Of a stretch of DNA of 37,323 nt, positions 12,666 to 20,170 are shown in pieces. Position numbers and translations under genes: made by a program. Origin of the DNA: Leucobacter sp. 7(1) (lineage in GTDB: Bacteria > Actinomycetota > Actinomycetes > Actinomycetales > Microbacteriaceae); contig NZ_FUID01000011.1 of assembly GCF_900163635.1 (NCBI RefSeq), positions 1 through 37,323 on the forward strand, in the 5' to 3' direction. Every line of letters begins with the position of its first letter. The stretch's first letter is position 1. The notes below the pieces were generated by a model that did not search any database, was not told where the DNA came from, and worked only from the letters and a program-made list of their open reading frames with translations.

Positions 12666-13859
12666 CCGCTCGACCGCGGTGCGGAGCGTCTCCTCGTTTT
12701 TCACGAACGTGAAGCGCACCCAGGGAGCGAGCGCCTCGGCGGTGACTGAGCCGGGTCGACAGAACGCGGACAGAGGGACGCAGGCGACACCAGCGCGGTG
12801 CGGCAGATCCCGGGCGAATGCAGCACCGTCGGGAATCTCCGGGGTCAGGAACGGGGTCGCGTCAGCGCACACGAAGTAGGTGCCGTCGGGGACGACGAGC
12901 GCGAAGCCAGCCTCTCGGAGGCCGGCCACGAGCATGTCGCGCCGTGCCGTGAGCGTGTCACGCAGCTCGGCGATATCCGCATCCCCCCGCTCGAGCGCCT
13001 GTGCGATCGCGGGCTGGAAGGGTGCACCGCCGGAGTAGGTGAGGAACTGCTTCACCGCGAGGACCGCCTCGATGAGTTCCGCGGGCCCCGTGACCCAGCC
13101 GATCTTCCACCCGGTGAGCGAAAACGTCTTTCCCGCGGATGAGATTGTGAGCGTGCGCTCCGCCATTCCACGGAGTGTTGCGATCGGCCGATGCACGTGA
13201 CCGTCGAAGGTGAGGTGCTCATATACTTCGTCGGTGACGACAATCGCGCCCACCCGCATTGCGGCAGCCGCTACGGCCTCAAGCTCCGCCGCAGTGAGGA
13301 CGGTTCCGGTGGGGTTGTGGGGACTGTTCAGGATGATGAGCCGGGTGCGCCTGGTGACCGCGGCCGCAAGCGCTGCCCGGTCGAGCCGGAACCCGGTATC
13401 GTCCGGCTGCAGCGGCACGGTGACGTGGGTTGCGCCGGCGAGCGCGATCACGGCGGCGTGCGCGTCGTAGAACGGTTCAAGCGTCACCACCTCGTCCCCG
13501 GTGCTCGCGAGCGCGAGCACCGTAGCCGCGAGCGCCTCGGTGGCCCCGGCAGTCACGAGCACCTCGCGCTCAGGATCAAGGTCGAGTCCGTAGTGGCGCT
13601 GCTGATGGGCGGCAATCGCGCGCCGGAGCTCGGGGATCCCGCGGCCGGGTGGGTACTGGTTCGCCCCCTCGCGAACTGCAGCAACGGCGGCCTCGCGAAT
13701 CCACTCGGGGCCGTCCGCATCGGGAAACCCTTGCCCGAGGTTTGCGGCACCGGTGGCCTGAGCGAGCGCGGTCATCTCCGCAAAAATCGTGGGCCGAGTT
13801 GACCCGTCTGGGCCCATCAGGCCACTGGCCCGAGCCACTTCGCGCCACCGGAGAGTCAT
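12618..13859 (-). CDS. dapC: PLP-dependent aminotransferase, DapC-like
   Basis: A 413-residue class I/II aminotransferase. Visible motifs are NLGQGFPDADGP (40-51), VTAGATEAL (102-110), NSPHNPTG (178-185), TDEVYEH (209-215) and the PLP lysine Lys244 in SSAGKTFSLTGWKIGW. The sequence follows the mycobacterial N-succinyldiaminopimelate aminotransferase (DapC) type through these regions, which makes meso-diaminopimelate and lysine; closely related enzymes act as kynurenine or methionine aminotransferases, so the substrate is not certain. ATG 13859 (MTLRWREVARASG) is the natural start; longer frames upstream run antisense to the next gene. The 3' end overlaps the convergent LALTG gene by 48 bp. 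Confidence 0.82.
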   Translation of the reverse strand: MTLRWREVARASGLMGPDGSTRPTIFAEMTALAQATGAANLGQGFPDADGPEWIREAAVAAVREGANQYPPGRGIPELRRAIAAHQQRHYGLDLDPEREVLVTAGATEALAATVLALASTGDEVVTLEPFYDAHAAVIALAGATHVTVPLQPDDTGFRLDRAALAAAVTRRTRLIILNSPHNPTGTVLTAAELEAVAAAAMRVGAIVVTDEVYEHLTFDGHVHRPIATLRGMAERTLTISSAGKTFSLTGWKIGWVTGPAELIEAVLAVKQFLTYSGGAPFQPAIAQALERGDADIAELRDTLTARRDMLVAGLREAGFALVVPDGTYFVCADATPFLTPEIPDGAAFARDLPHRAGVACVPLSAFCRPGSVTAEALAPWVRFTFVKNEETLRTAVERLREFRFLGATPTSHE

Positions 13860-13924
13860 AGTGCCCAGTGTAGAAGATGGGCGCGGTGGGTGGGATCGTC
13901 CGGTGAGCGCACAGTTGTGAATCC

Positions 13925-13930
13925 TAGAAT
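13925..13930 (+). promoter_or_regulatory. -10 box of a leaderless transcript
   Basis: TAGAAT ends 7 nt before ATG 13938, and no Shine-Dalgarno sequence is present, so transcription probably starts at or next to the start codon. Confidence 0.55.
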
Positions 13931-13937
13931 TATGCTC

Positions 13938-14288
13938 ATGACCGACCCATACGCCGATGATGCCGAGCGTGCCCAGCGGCTGACTCGGGGCTTCGGCGCG
14001 TTCATGCAGCGGTGGCGTGGCCGGATCCGCCGCCGCCCGTGGCTGAACACTGTCTACCGCGTGATCGTGACGGCGCTCGGGATCGCGGTGGTCGTGATCG
14101 GGCTCATCCTGGTGCCACTCCCGGGGCCGGGTTGGCTTATCGTGTTCATCGGCCTGACAATCCTCGGCACCGAGTTCCACTGGGCGCGGCGACTGCTCGG
14201 CTGGCTCCGCCGAGTGCTGGCGCGTTTCTGGGAGCGTTGGAACACCTGGCGTGCGCAGCGCCGTGCACGCCGCACCGCGAGTGACTAA
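13938..14288 (+). CDS. Small membrane protein with PGPGW motif (TIGR02611-like)
   Basis: A 116-residue protein. A charged N-terminal part (TDPYADDAERAQRLTRGF) is followed by two membrane segments, VIVTALGIAVVVIGLILVPLP and WLIVFIGLTILG, joined by PLPGPGW. It ends in an Arg/Trp-rich tail. This is the small actinobacterial PGPGW family of unknown function. ATG 13938 is preferred over ATG 13932 because the -10 box TAGAAT places the mRNA start there. It is divergent from dapC (78 bp apart) and convergent with the DUF4870-like gene, separated by a 12-bp-stem hairpin. Confidence 0.75.
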   Translation: MTDPYADDAERAQRLTRGFGAFMQRWRGRIRRRPWLNTVYRVIVTALGIAVVVIGLILVPLPGPGWLIVFIGLTILGTEFHWARRLLGWLRRVLARFWERWNTWRAQRRARRTASD

Positions 14289-14294
14289 ACACGA

Positions 14295-14336
14295 CGACGG
14301 CCGGGTACCGCGCCGAAGCGCAGCACCCGGCCGTCG
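14295..14336. terminator. Hairpin between convergent membrane-protein genes
   Basis: CGACGGCCGGGT (14295-14306) pairs perfectly with ACCCGGCCGTCG (14325-14336) around an 18-nt loop. It lies between two convergent stops and could serve both. No T-run is present. Confidence 0.6.
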
Positions 14337-14343
14337 GATCCGG

Positions 14344-15057
14344 CTACTTGACCAGCGGGATATTGAAGATGAAGCCCGGCTGCTCACCGCGACGGAAGCC
14401 CTCGGGGGCCTTTGCTGCCGCGATGATGTGGAACACGAAGAGCACCACGGAACCGATGCCGAGGAGCGTGCCAAACAGCCAGCCCAGGACAGGGATCGCA
14501 CCCAGAACCCAGGTTGCGATACCCACGCCAACGCGGAGCAGCGAGAAGTTCAGGTTGTCGCGGTGGTAGACGTAGGCCTGCTGGTTGCCCTTGTCTTTCT
14601 CCACGATGAAGAAGATGAGCGCCGGGATCCAGCTGAAGAACACCGACAGCCAGTAGTTCAGCGTGATGTTTGTCACCGGATCAGTGACGGGCTGCTGGTA
14701 GCCGAGCGGCGGCTGCTGTGTGCCGCCGGGAGGTGGGGTCTGGTAGGCCCCAGCCGCGGGCGGCGCTGCGTACTGCGGCGGCTGCACTGACGGCTGCTGC
14801 GGGGCCGAGTACTGCGGTGCCTGCGGGGGAGCCGTGGGCTGTTGTGGCGCGGCGTACTGCGGCGGCGGCTGAGGGGCCGTGTGCTGCGGCGGGACCGGAG
14901 GAGCCGGCGGCACAGGTGCCTCCGGCGCACCGGGGGCCTCGGGGGCGGCCGGCGGCTGCTCAGGCTGCTGCGCTACGGGATCGGCGGCAGGAACCGCGGG
15001 GATGGATTCGTCGCCAGCCGGCTGGCTGTCCTGTCCCTCGGGGGGCAGCGTGGTCAT
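14344..15057 (-). CDS. Pro/Gln-rich DUF4870-like membrane protein
   Basis: A 237-residue protein. The first 125 residues are a disordered Pro/Gln/Ala tail with repeats such as PPQYAAPQQP and QYSAPQQP. The C-terminal half has about three membrane segments: NYWLSVFFSWIPALIFFIVEKD, the RVGVGIATWVLGAIPVLGWLFGTLLGIGSVV stretch and FVFHIIAAAKA, matching the DUF4870 family (unknown role, possibly scaffolding). ATG 15057 has AGGAGA 6 nt upstream (on the minus strand); codons upstream of this ATG run through the promoter region. The proline-rich tail is probably cytosolic. Confidence 0.78.
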   Translation of the reverse strand: MTTLPPEGQDSQPAGDESIPAVPAADPVAQQPEQPPAAPEAPGAPEAPVPPAPPVPPQHTAPQPPPQYAAPQQPTAPPQAPQYSAPQQPSVQPPQYAAPPAAGAYQTPPPGGTQQPPLGYQQPVTDPVTNITLNYWLSVFFSWIPALIFFIVEKDKGNQQAYVYHRDNLNFSLLRVGVGIATWVLGAIPVLGWLFGTLLGIGSVVLFVFHIIAAAKAPEGFRRGEQPGFIFNIPLVK

Positions 15058-15166
15058 GGAAATCTCCTCTGTCCGTGCACGTCTGTTGTATGAGCGTACC
15101 GCAGCGTTTCCCCGCTGCCCAGGGGAAATTCCCGCGCGGTGCCGGGTGGTGCGTGTGCGATTCGGC

Positions 15167-15877
15167 CTAGTAGACGTCGGGGCTCGGGCCCGCCGTGTGC
15201 AGAATCGAGACGTCCGCGTGGCGGTCGAAGCGGTACCCCGTGCCGCGCACCGTGCGAACGATGTCCTGGTACTGGGCGAGCTTGACCCGCAGGCGGCGGA
15301 TGTGCACATCGATGGTGCGCTCGCTGGGGGCCTCCTCGTCAGAGGCGTCATTCCACAGCGCGGCGATGATCTCCTCGCGGCTCACCGTGCGCCCCTCGCG
15401 GAGCACCAGGTACTGCAGCAGCTCGAACTCGCGGAACGTGAGGGCCGCGGAGATGTTATCGAGCAGCACGCGCTTCCGAGTGAGGTCGAGCACCACGCCG
15501 CTCGCGGCGCGATCCTGCTCTGCGGTCTCGTGCTGCTTCTGGCGTGCGTGTGCCGCGGGATCGCCGAGCGCGAGTCGGACGACGTCAACGTCGCGGCCGC
15601 CGGTGCCCTCGGGGGCGAGGGCCACCGCAGCGTACGTGTCGGCCTCGGGAGCGAGCTGGGCGACAAGCTGTTTGATCTGGGTGACGATCGCGCCGAGCCG
15701 GGGATCGCCGGCGGCGATCTTGTCCTCAGCGAGACCGACGTAGAGCGCGAAGCCGCGGATCTCGGAACCGGCGGGCACGTTGCGCTCCGGGGCGACGGCA
15801 GTCTGCGCGGCGGCGGTCAGTGCTGCCGAGGGGGCTGCGATCGTGGTGGCGGGGCGCTGGGTCTGGATGGTGCTCAT
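15167..15877 (-). CDS. Winged-helix (OmpR/PhoB-type) regulator without receiver domain
   Basis: A 236-residue protein. Residues about 145-220 form an OmpR/PhoB-type winged helix: LTFREFELLQYLVLREGRTVSREEIIAALW, then SERTIDVHIRRLRVKLAQ and IRTVRGTGYRF (recognition helix and wing). The N-terminal half has an Ala/Thr-rich start and a region (GFALYVGLAEDKIAAGDPRLGAIVTQIKQLVAQLAPEADTYAAVALAP) that is not a receiver domain: no acidic pocket or phosphorylatable Asp in the expected place. It probably answers to a ligand or partner, not a kinase. ATG 15877 is preceded by AAGGAC. A perfect 7-bp-arm palindrome lies 23-41 bp upstream of the start. Confidence 0.8.
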   Translation of the reverse strand: MSTIQTQRPATTIAAPSAALTAAAQTAVAPERNVPAGSEIRGFALYVGLAEDKIAAGDPRLGAIVTQIKQLVAQLAPEADTYAAVALAPEGTGGRDVDVVRLALGDPAAHARQKQHETAEQDRAASGVVLDLTRKRVLLDNISAALTFREFELLQYLVLREGRTVSREEIIAALWNDASDEEAPSERTIDVHIRRLRVKLAQYQDIVRTVRGTGYRFDRHADVSILHTAGPSPDVY

Positions 15878-15899
15878 GATGATGTCCTTGAGTGCTGTG

Positions 15900-15918
15900 G
15901 TTCTGGATGTGCCAGAAC
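15900..15918. promoter_or_regulatory. Palindrome upstream of the winged-helix regulator gene
   Basis: GTTCTGG (15900-15906) and CCAGAAC (15912-15918) around ATGTG. Position just before the regulator's ribosome site suggests an autoregulatory operator or an mRNA hairpin. The remaining part of the 315-bp gap 15878-16192 shows no convincing gene; its right end is AT-richer (16130-16160) and may hold the promoter. Confidence 0.45.
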
Positions 15919-16192
15919 ATCGCCACCGGAGTGGCGGGAATTGTGCTGATGTGAGCGAGCCGGAGGCTCAGAAGCTCACGAGAAGCGGCGAAACCGAAAA
16001 GCGGGTTCGCTGCGGTGAAAGCGCGAAATTGCGGTTCACATGCACATTCGACAGCGCACGACACCCTGACCGGCCATCATCATGCCGGAGTTCCCAAAGT
16101 TCACCTCGAAGGCGGACCGGGGACGAATGGTGTCATACATAAGGGACAGTTAAGCAATACATTGCGCCACGTGTCAACCCCGGGTGATGAAA

Positions 16193-16825
16193 CTAGGCGG
16201 TGCCGTAGAGGCGGTCGCCGGCGTCGCCGAGGCCCGGAACGATGTATGCGCGCTCGTCGAGGCCCTCGTCGAGCGCGCCCAGCACGAGCGTGACCTTGCG
16301 GTCGCCCGCGGCCTCGCGGATCACCTCTACGCCCTCCGGGGTGCCGAGCACGCAGATCGCGGTGACGTCGTCTGCGCCACGATCGAACAGGAACTCGATC
16401 GCGCCGGCGAGCGAGCCGCCCGTCGCGAGCATCGGATCCAGCACGAAGCACTGGCGACCCGCGAGTGACTCAGGGAGCCGCTCTGCGTAGGTTGTGGGCT
16501 GCAGGGTCTCTTCGTCGCGCACCATGCCGAGGAACCCGACCTCGGCGGTGGGGACGAGCTTCACCATGCCCTCGAGCATGCCGAGACCCGCGCGCAGGAT
16601 CGGCACGATGAGCGGCAAGGGCTCGCTCAGGCGCACGCCCGTCGTGGCCGCGACCGGTGTCTGGATCTCGTGCGACTCGACGCGCACCTCGCGCGTCGCC
16701 TCGTATGCGAGCAGGGTCATCAGTTCTTCGATGAGGAGTCGGAAAGTGGGCTGCGGCGTTTTCGCGTCGCGGAGCACCGTCAGCTTGTGGGTGATCAGGG
16801 GATGATCCGCTACGAAGACACGCAT
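16193..16825 (-). CDS. upp: Uracil phosphoribosyltransferase
   Basis: A 210-residue cytosolic salvage enzyme that makes UMP from uracil and PRPP. The PRPP loop is [21 protein letters not shown] and the uracil-binding end is [16 protein letters not shown], both typical; length matches the family. ATG 16825 ([15 protein letters not shown]) is preferred over ATG 16831 because family members start with MRVxVADHP and because the -10 box TAGAAT ends 6 nt before it, giving a leaderless mRNA. It is divergent from tadA, whose start lies only 17 bp away. Confidence 0.95.
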   Translation of the reverse strand: MRVFVADHPLITHKLTVLRDAKTPQPTFRLLIEELMTLLAYEATREVRVESHEIQTPVAATTGVRLSEPLPLIVPILRAGLGMLEGMVKLVPTAEVGFLGMVRDEETLQPTTYAERLPESLAGRQCFVLDPMLATGGSLAGAIEFLFDRGADDVTAICVLGTPEGVEVIREAAGDRKVTLVLGALDEGLDERAYIVPGLGDAGDRLYGTA

Positions 16826-16830
16826 ACGCA

Positions 16831-16837
16831 TATTCTA
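16831..16837. promoter_or_regulatory. Shared bidirectional -10 element of upp and tadA
   Basis: Read rightwards, TATTCT (16831-16836) ends 6 nt before GTG 16843 of tadA. Read leftwards, TAGAAT (16837-16832) ends 6 nt before ATG 16825 of upp. The two boxes overlap by 5 bp and neither gene has a ribosome site, so one 7-bp element probably drives two leaderless transcripts. Confidence 0.68.
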
Positions 16838-16842
16838 TTCCC

Positions 16843-17319
16843 GTGACCACCCGTATTCCGCCATCCGCCGCCGATATTGCCGCGATGCGCCGCGCGCTCG
16901 CAGAAGCCGAGCGCGCCGCCGCGGCCGGGGAGATCCCTGTCGGGGCGATCCTGCTCGGCCCGAACGGCGAGATCCTGGGGGCGGGTCACAACGCACGCGA
17001 GGCCGTCGCGGACCCCACGGGCCACGCTGAAGTGCTCGCGATCCGACAAGCAGCTGCGGCGCGGGGAGATCGCATCCTCACCGACTGCACCCTCGTGGTC
17101 ACGCTTGAGCCGTGTGTCATGTGCGCGGGAGTCATTCTCGCCGCCCGGATCCCGCGCGTGGTGTTTGGGGCGTGGGATGAGAAAGCAGGGGCCGTCGGCA
17201 GCGTGTACGACCTGCTGCGCGACGGCCGCCTCCCGTCCCCCGTGCCCGAGGTGGTGGCGGGGGTCTGCGAGACCGAGAGCGTTGCGTTGTTGCGCGACTT
17301 TTTTACCGCCCGCAGGTAG
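16843..17319 (+). CDS. tadA: tRNA-specific adenosine deaminase
   Basis: A 158-residue zinc deaminase that converts A34 to inosine in tRNA-Arg(ACG). The zinc site is complete: His61-Ala-Glu63 in GHAEVLAIRQA and Cys91/Cys94 in EPCVMCAG. The catalytic glutamate is Glu63. Length and the family block VFGAWDEKAGAVGSVYDLLRD are as expected. GTG 16843 is the start because the -10 box ends 6 nt before it. Free-nucleoside cytidine/guanine deaminases are related, but the context beside upp and the KAGAVGS block favour TadA. Confidence 0.92.
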   Translation: MTTRIPPSAADIAAMRRALAEAERAAAAGEIPVGAILLGPNGEILGAGHNAREAVADPTGHAEVLAIRQAAAARGDRILTDCTLVVTLEPCVMCAGVILAARIPRVVFGAWDEKAGAVGSVYDLLRDGRLPSPVPEVVAGVCETESVALLRDFFTARR

Positions 17320-17348
17320 GTGCGCCGGTGCCCCGGTCATATCTCCGG

Positions 17349-18443
17349 CTACAGTCGGGGCGCGACCGTGACCGGTTCGGGAGCGAAGCTGACCGAGACT
17401 CGGTCTCCTGCCTGGAACTCGGCATCGGCCCCGTGCTGGGCAGCGAGGGTGTGCCCGTCCTCGAACTGGACCACGGTGCGCCGGATCGGACCCAGGAAGC
17501 CGCTGGAGACCACGACTGCTGATGGTGTCGGGTCTGCCGACTCGGACTCAGACCAGCCCGTGAGGCGCACGTGTTCCGGGCGCACATACGCGGTGACCCG
17601 TGCTCCAGTGACGCTCGTTGAACCCGCGGGCGCGGCGAGCACGGGCAGCTCGGTGCCGCGCAGTCGCACCCCGGAACTGGCAAGCTCGCCGTCGATGCGG
17701 TTCGAGAGCCCCACGAAATCGGCAACAAACGCGGATACCGGTCGGCGATACAGCTCCTCCGGGGTGCCGAGCTGCGCGATCCGACCTCCCTCCATTACCG
17801 CGACTCGGTCTGAGATCGCGAGCGCCTCCTCCTGATCGTGTGTGACGAACACGGTGGTCATGCCGAGTTCGGTCTGGATCGCTCGGATCTGCTCGCGCAG
17901 CCGCACACGCACCTTCGCGTCGAGGGCCGAGAGCGGCTCATCCAGCAGCAGCGCGCGTGGCCGGGTGACCAGTGCGCGGGCGAGCGCGACGCGCTGCTGC
18001 TGACCCCCGGAGAGCTCGTGCGGGAAGCGCTGGGCGAGGTGGCTGAGGCCGACGATCTCGAGCATCTCACCCACCCGGGTGCGGCGCTCGGCTGGGGGGA
18101 CTCGGCGCATGTCGAGACCGAACTCCACATTCTTCGTGACGGACAGGTGGGGAAACAGTGAGTACTGCTGGAACACCATGCCGATATCGCGCCGATTGAC
18201 GGGCACGTTCGTGACTTCCTCCCCGCCAATCAACACCCGCCCACCGGTGACCGGCTCGAGCCCCGCGATGCAGCGCAGCGCGGTCGTCTTGCCGCACCCC
18301 GACGGTCCGAGTAGGCAAATCAGCTCGCCAGGGGCAAGCTCCAGATCGACGCCGTGCAGCACGGTTGTGCTGCCGTAGGTCTTCGTGACCCCGTCCAGGC
18401 GCACGGCCTGACCGGTGGTGATGCGGGGCGACTCAGCTGACAC
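17349..18443 (-). CDS. ABC importer ATPase (PotA-like, with TOBE domain)
   Basis: A 364-residue ATP-binding subunit. Walker A GPSGCGKT, Q-loop VFQQYSLFPHL, signature LSGGQQQR, Walker B ALLLDEPLSALD and switch His in FVTHDQEEA are all intact. Residues about 255-360 form a TOBE-type domain (RLRGTELPVL..., VRPEHVRL). It is the last of four genes transcribed leftwards; GTG 18443 overlaps the permease stop by 11 bp and has GGAG upstream. The group (binding protein, two permeases, ATPase) belongs to the superfamily that imports polyamines, ferric iron, thiamine or 2-aminoethylphosphonate. The substrate cannot be told from this subunit. Confidence 0.86.
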   Translation of the reverse strand: MSAESPRITTGQAVRLDGVTKTYGSTTVLHGVDLELAPGELICLLGPSGCGKTTALRCIAGLEPVTGGRVLIGGEEVTNVPVNRRDIGMVFQQYSLFPHLSVTKNVEFGLDMRRVPPAERRTRVGEMLEIVGLSHLAQRFPHELSGGQQQRVALARALVTRPRALLLDEPLSALDAKVRVRLREQIRAIQTELGMTTVFVTHDQEEALAISDRVAVMEGGRIAQLGTPEELYRRPVSAFVADFVGLSNRIDGELASSGVRLRGTELPVLAAPAGSTSVTGARVTAYVRPEHVRLTGWSESESADPTPSAVVVSSGFLGPIRRTVVQFEDGHTLAAQHGADAEFQAGDRVSVSFAPEPVTVAPRL

Positions 18444-19278
18444 GGGTGGGCTCCTCGGAAAGTGAAGGTGTGGGGCGGCGTGTACGGCGTCGCGGTGGGC
18501 CGCCCGTCGCGCTCACAATGAGCAGCACGACAAAGACGCCGACGAGCGAGAGCAGGGAGATTGCGACGGCGACAAACGGATCTGATTTTGATACTTGAAG
18601 CAGCGCGGTCTGCAGGGTGATGCGGTTGAGCAGCGATGAGACGGTGAACTCACCGAGCACGATCGCGATGGTGAGCAGCGACGCCGCGAGCAACCCGCGG
18701 CGCACGCCAGGAGCGATGATCCGAACGAGAACCGTGCCCCATCCGGCACCCAGAGACCGCGCCGCTTCAGCGCGCACCCTGGCGTCCATGCCCGCCAAGT
18801 CGGACGCGATCGCCCGGTAGACGAACGGCAGCACAAGCACCCCGTAGGCGAAGCACAACGTCCACACTCCGGAGCTCACCGACTGGCCGATCACACGATA
18901 GATCGGCGCGAAGCCGACGACAAGCACGATCGCGGGAATCGCGATGGGGAGCACGGTGAGGAGGTCGAGTCCGCGCTGCAACCGCGGGAACCGCAGATGC
19001 ACGAGCACGATTGTCGGGAAAAACACGAGCAGCACGATCCCGAGCGTGAGCGCCGCGAGCACAAACGAGTTCCCGAGTCCTTCGAACAGGACCCGGTACG
19101 TGCGCTCCTTCTCCGGATCGAAGAGGGCAAGCCAGTGCTCGGGGCCATAGCCTCCCGCCGTGCGGCGCAGCGTGAACTCGAGCATCGCGACGAGCGGGAT
19201 CAGGAACGCGCCGCCGATGACCCCGATGACTGTGCGCGCGAGGGCGGGGGACGGCCGTCCCGGCGTCCGTGCGGTCAT
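18433..19278 (-). CDS. ABC importer permease 2
   Basis: A 281-residue inner-membrane protein with about six membrane segments and the permease EAA loop (RAEAARSLGAGWGTVLVRIIAPGVRRG, near residue 190) that docks on the ATPase. ATG 19278 overlaps the upstream permease stop as ATGA, the usual coupling; a GTG 9 bp earlier is possible but less likely. It ends with a cytosolic Arg/Pro-rich tail. It resembles PotC/ThiP-type subunits. Confidence 0.85.
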   Translation of the reverse strand: MTARTPGRPSPALARTVIGVIGGAFLIPLVAMLEFTLRRTAGGYGPEHWLALFDPEKERTYRVLFEGLGNSFVLAALTLGIVLLVFFPTIVLVHLRFPRLQRGLDLLTVLPIAIPAIVLVVGFAPIYRVIGQSVSSGVWTLCFAYGVLVLPFVYRAIASDLAGMDARVRAEAARSLGAGWGTVLVRIIAPGVRRGLLAASLLTIAIVLGEFTVSSLLNRITLQTALLQVSKSDPFVAVAISLLSLVGVFVVLLIVSATGGPPRRRTRRPTPSLSEEPTRVS

Positions 19279-20120
19279 CGCTGCCACCGTGCGGCGCGGG
19301 CCATGAGCCGACCATACGTGAGCATCACGACGGTCATCACGAGGATCATCCCCAGAGCGAGCACCCCCGCTGTCGCGGCCTGGCTGGCCCCGGTCTCACC
19401 GATGAGGGCTGCGCGAATCTGGAGGGGTACGATCTGGGACCCCTGACTGATCAGAGCCGCGGCGGTTGCGTAGGAAGAAAACGCGTTCGCAAACAGGAGC
19501 AGGAGCGAACCGAGGAACGCCGGTGCGAGAACCGGGAGGCCCACGCGGCGCCAGTACGCGCCGCTTGAGCCGCCGAGGGTGGCGACAGCCTCCGACCAGT
19601 CCGGACGCAGCGCAACAACGGCGGGGAGGAACGTGATGACCATGAGCGGTACCTGGAAATACAGGTACGGCAGGATCAGGCCGGGGAGCTCATAGAGCCA
19701 CACCCCGCCGGCGAAGATATTGAGGTCGAACTGATCGCGCAGGATCACGGTGACGATGCCCTGGATGCCGATAGTTGCGATGAACGCGAACGCGAGCATG
19801 ACGCCGCCGAACTGGGCGAGCACGGAGCTGGCGGCGTCGACAACGCGGCGGAGCGGGCCGCGCTCCGGAAGGGCCGCGAGCGCCCAGCACACTATTGCGC
19901 CGATGACCGCGCCGAGCAGCGCGGTGAGCGCGCTGACCCAAATGCTCGCGGAGAATGCGGCGAGGGTGTTCGGCTGGGTCAGCACGGCGAGGCCGTCGAG
20001 GGTAACACCCTGTGCGCCGGTGAACCCGCTCGCGATCGCGATCAGGGTGGGAACGGCGAGAAACAGGAGGACGTAGGCGGCAAACGGGGTGAGCCCGAGC
20101 GCCGGGAGTAAGCGTTTCAT
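19275..20120 (-). CDS. ABC importer permease 1
   Basis: A 281-residue inner-membrane protein with about six membrane segments. The EAA loop reads SEAVATLGGSSGAYWRRVGLPVLAP (near residue 187). It resembles PotB-type subunits. No Shine-Dalgarno sequence precedes ATG 20120 (the upstream stretch on the minus strand is a pyrimidine run, CTCTTCTCTC). A strong hairpin lies between it and the binding-protein gene, so the permease is probably made at a lower level than the binding protein. Confidence 0.85.
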   Translation of the reverse strand: MKRLLPALGLTPFAAYVLLFLAVPTLIAIASGFTGAQGVTLDGLAVLTQPNTLAAFSASIWVSALTALLGAVIGAIVCWALAALPERGPLRRVVDAASSVLAQFGGVMLAFAFIATIGIQGIVTVILRDQFDLNIFAGGVWLYELPGLILPYLYFQVPLMVITFLPAVVALRPDWSEAVATLGGSSGAYWRRVGLPVLAPAFLGSLLLLFANAFSSYATAAALISQGSQIVPLQIRAALIGETGASQAATAGVLALGMILVMTVVMLTYGRLMARAARWQR

Positions 20121-20138
20121 GAGAGAAGAGACAACGGT

Positions 20139-20163
20139 GCGGGGGCACCACCGGTGCCCCCGC
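20139..20163 (-). terminator. Intercistronic hairpin after the binding-protein gene
   Basis: An 11-bp perfect stem (20139-20149 with 20153-20163) with an ACC loop and no T-run. It lies 8 bp past the binding-protein stop and 19 bp before the permease start, the classic place for an mRNA-stabilising or attenuating hairpin in ABC importer operons. Confidence 0.72.
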
Positions 20164-20170
20164 GAGCCCG

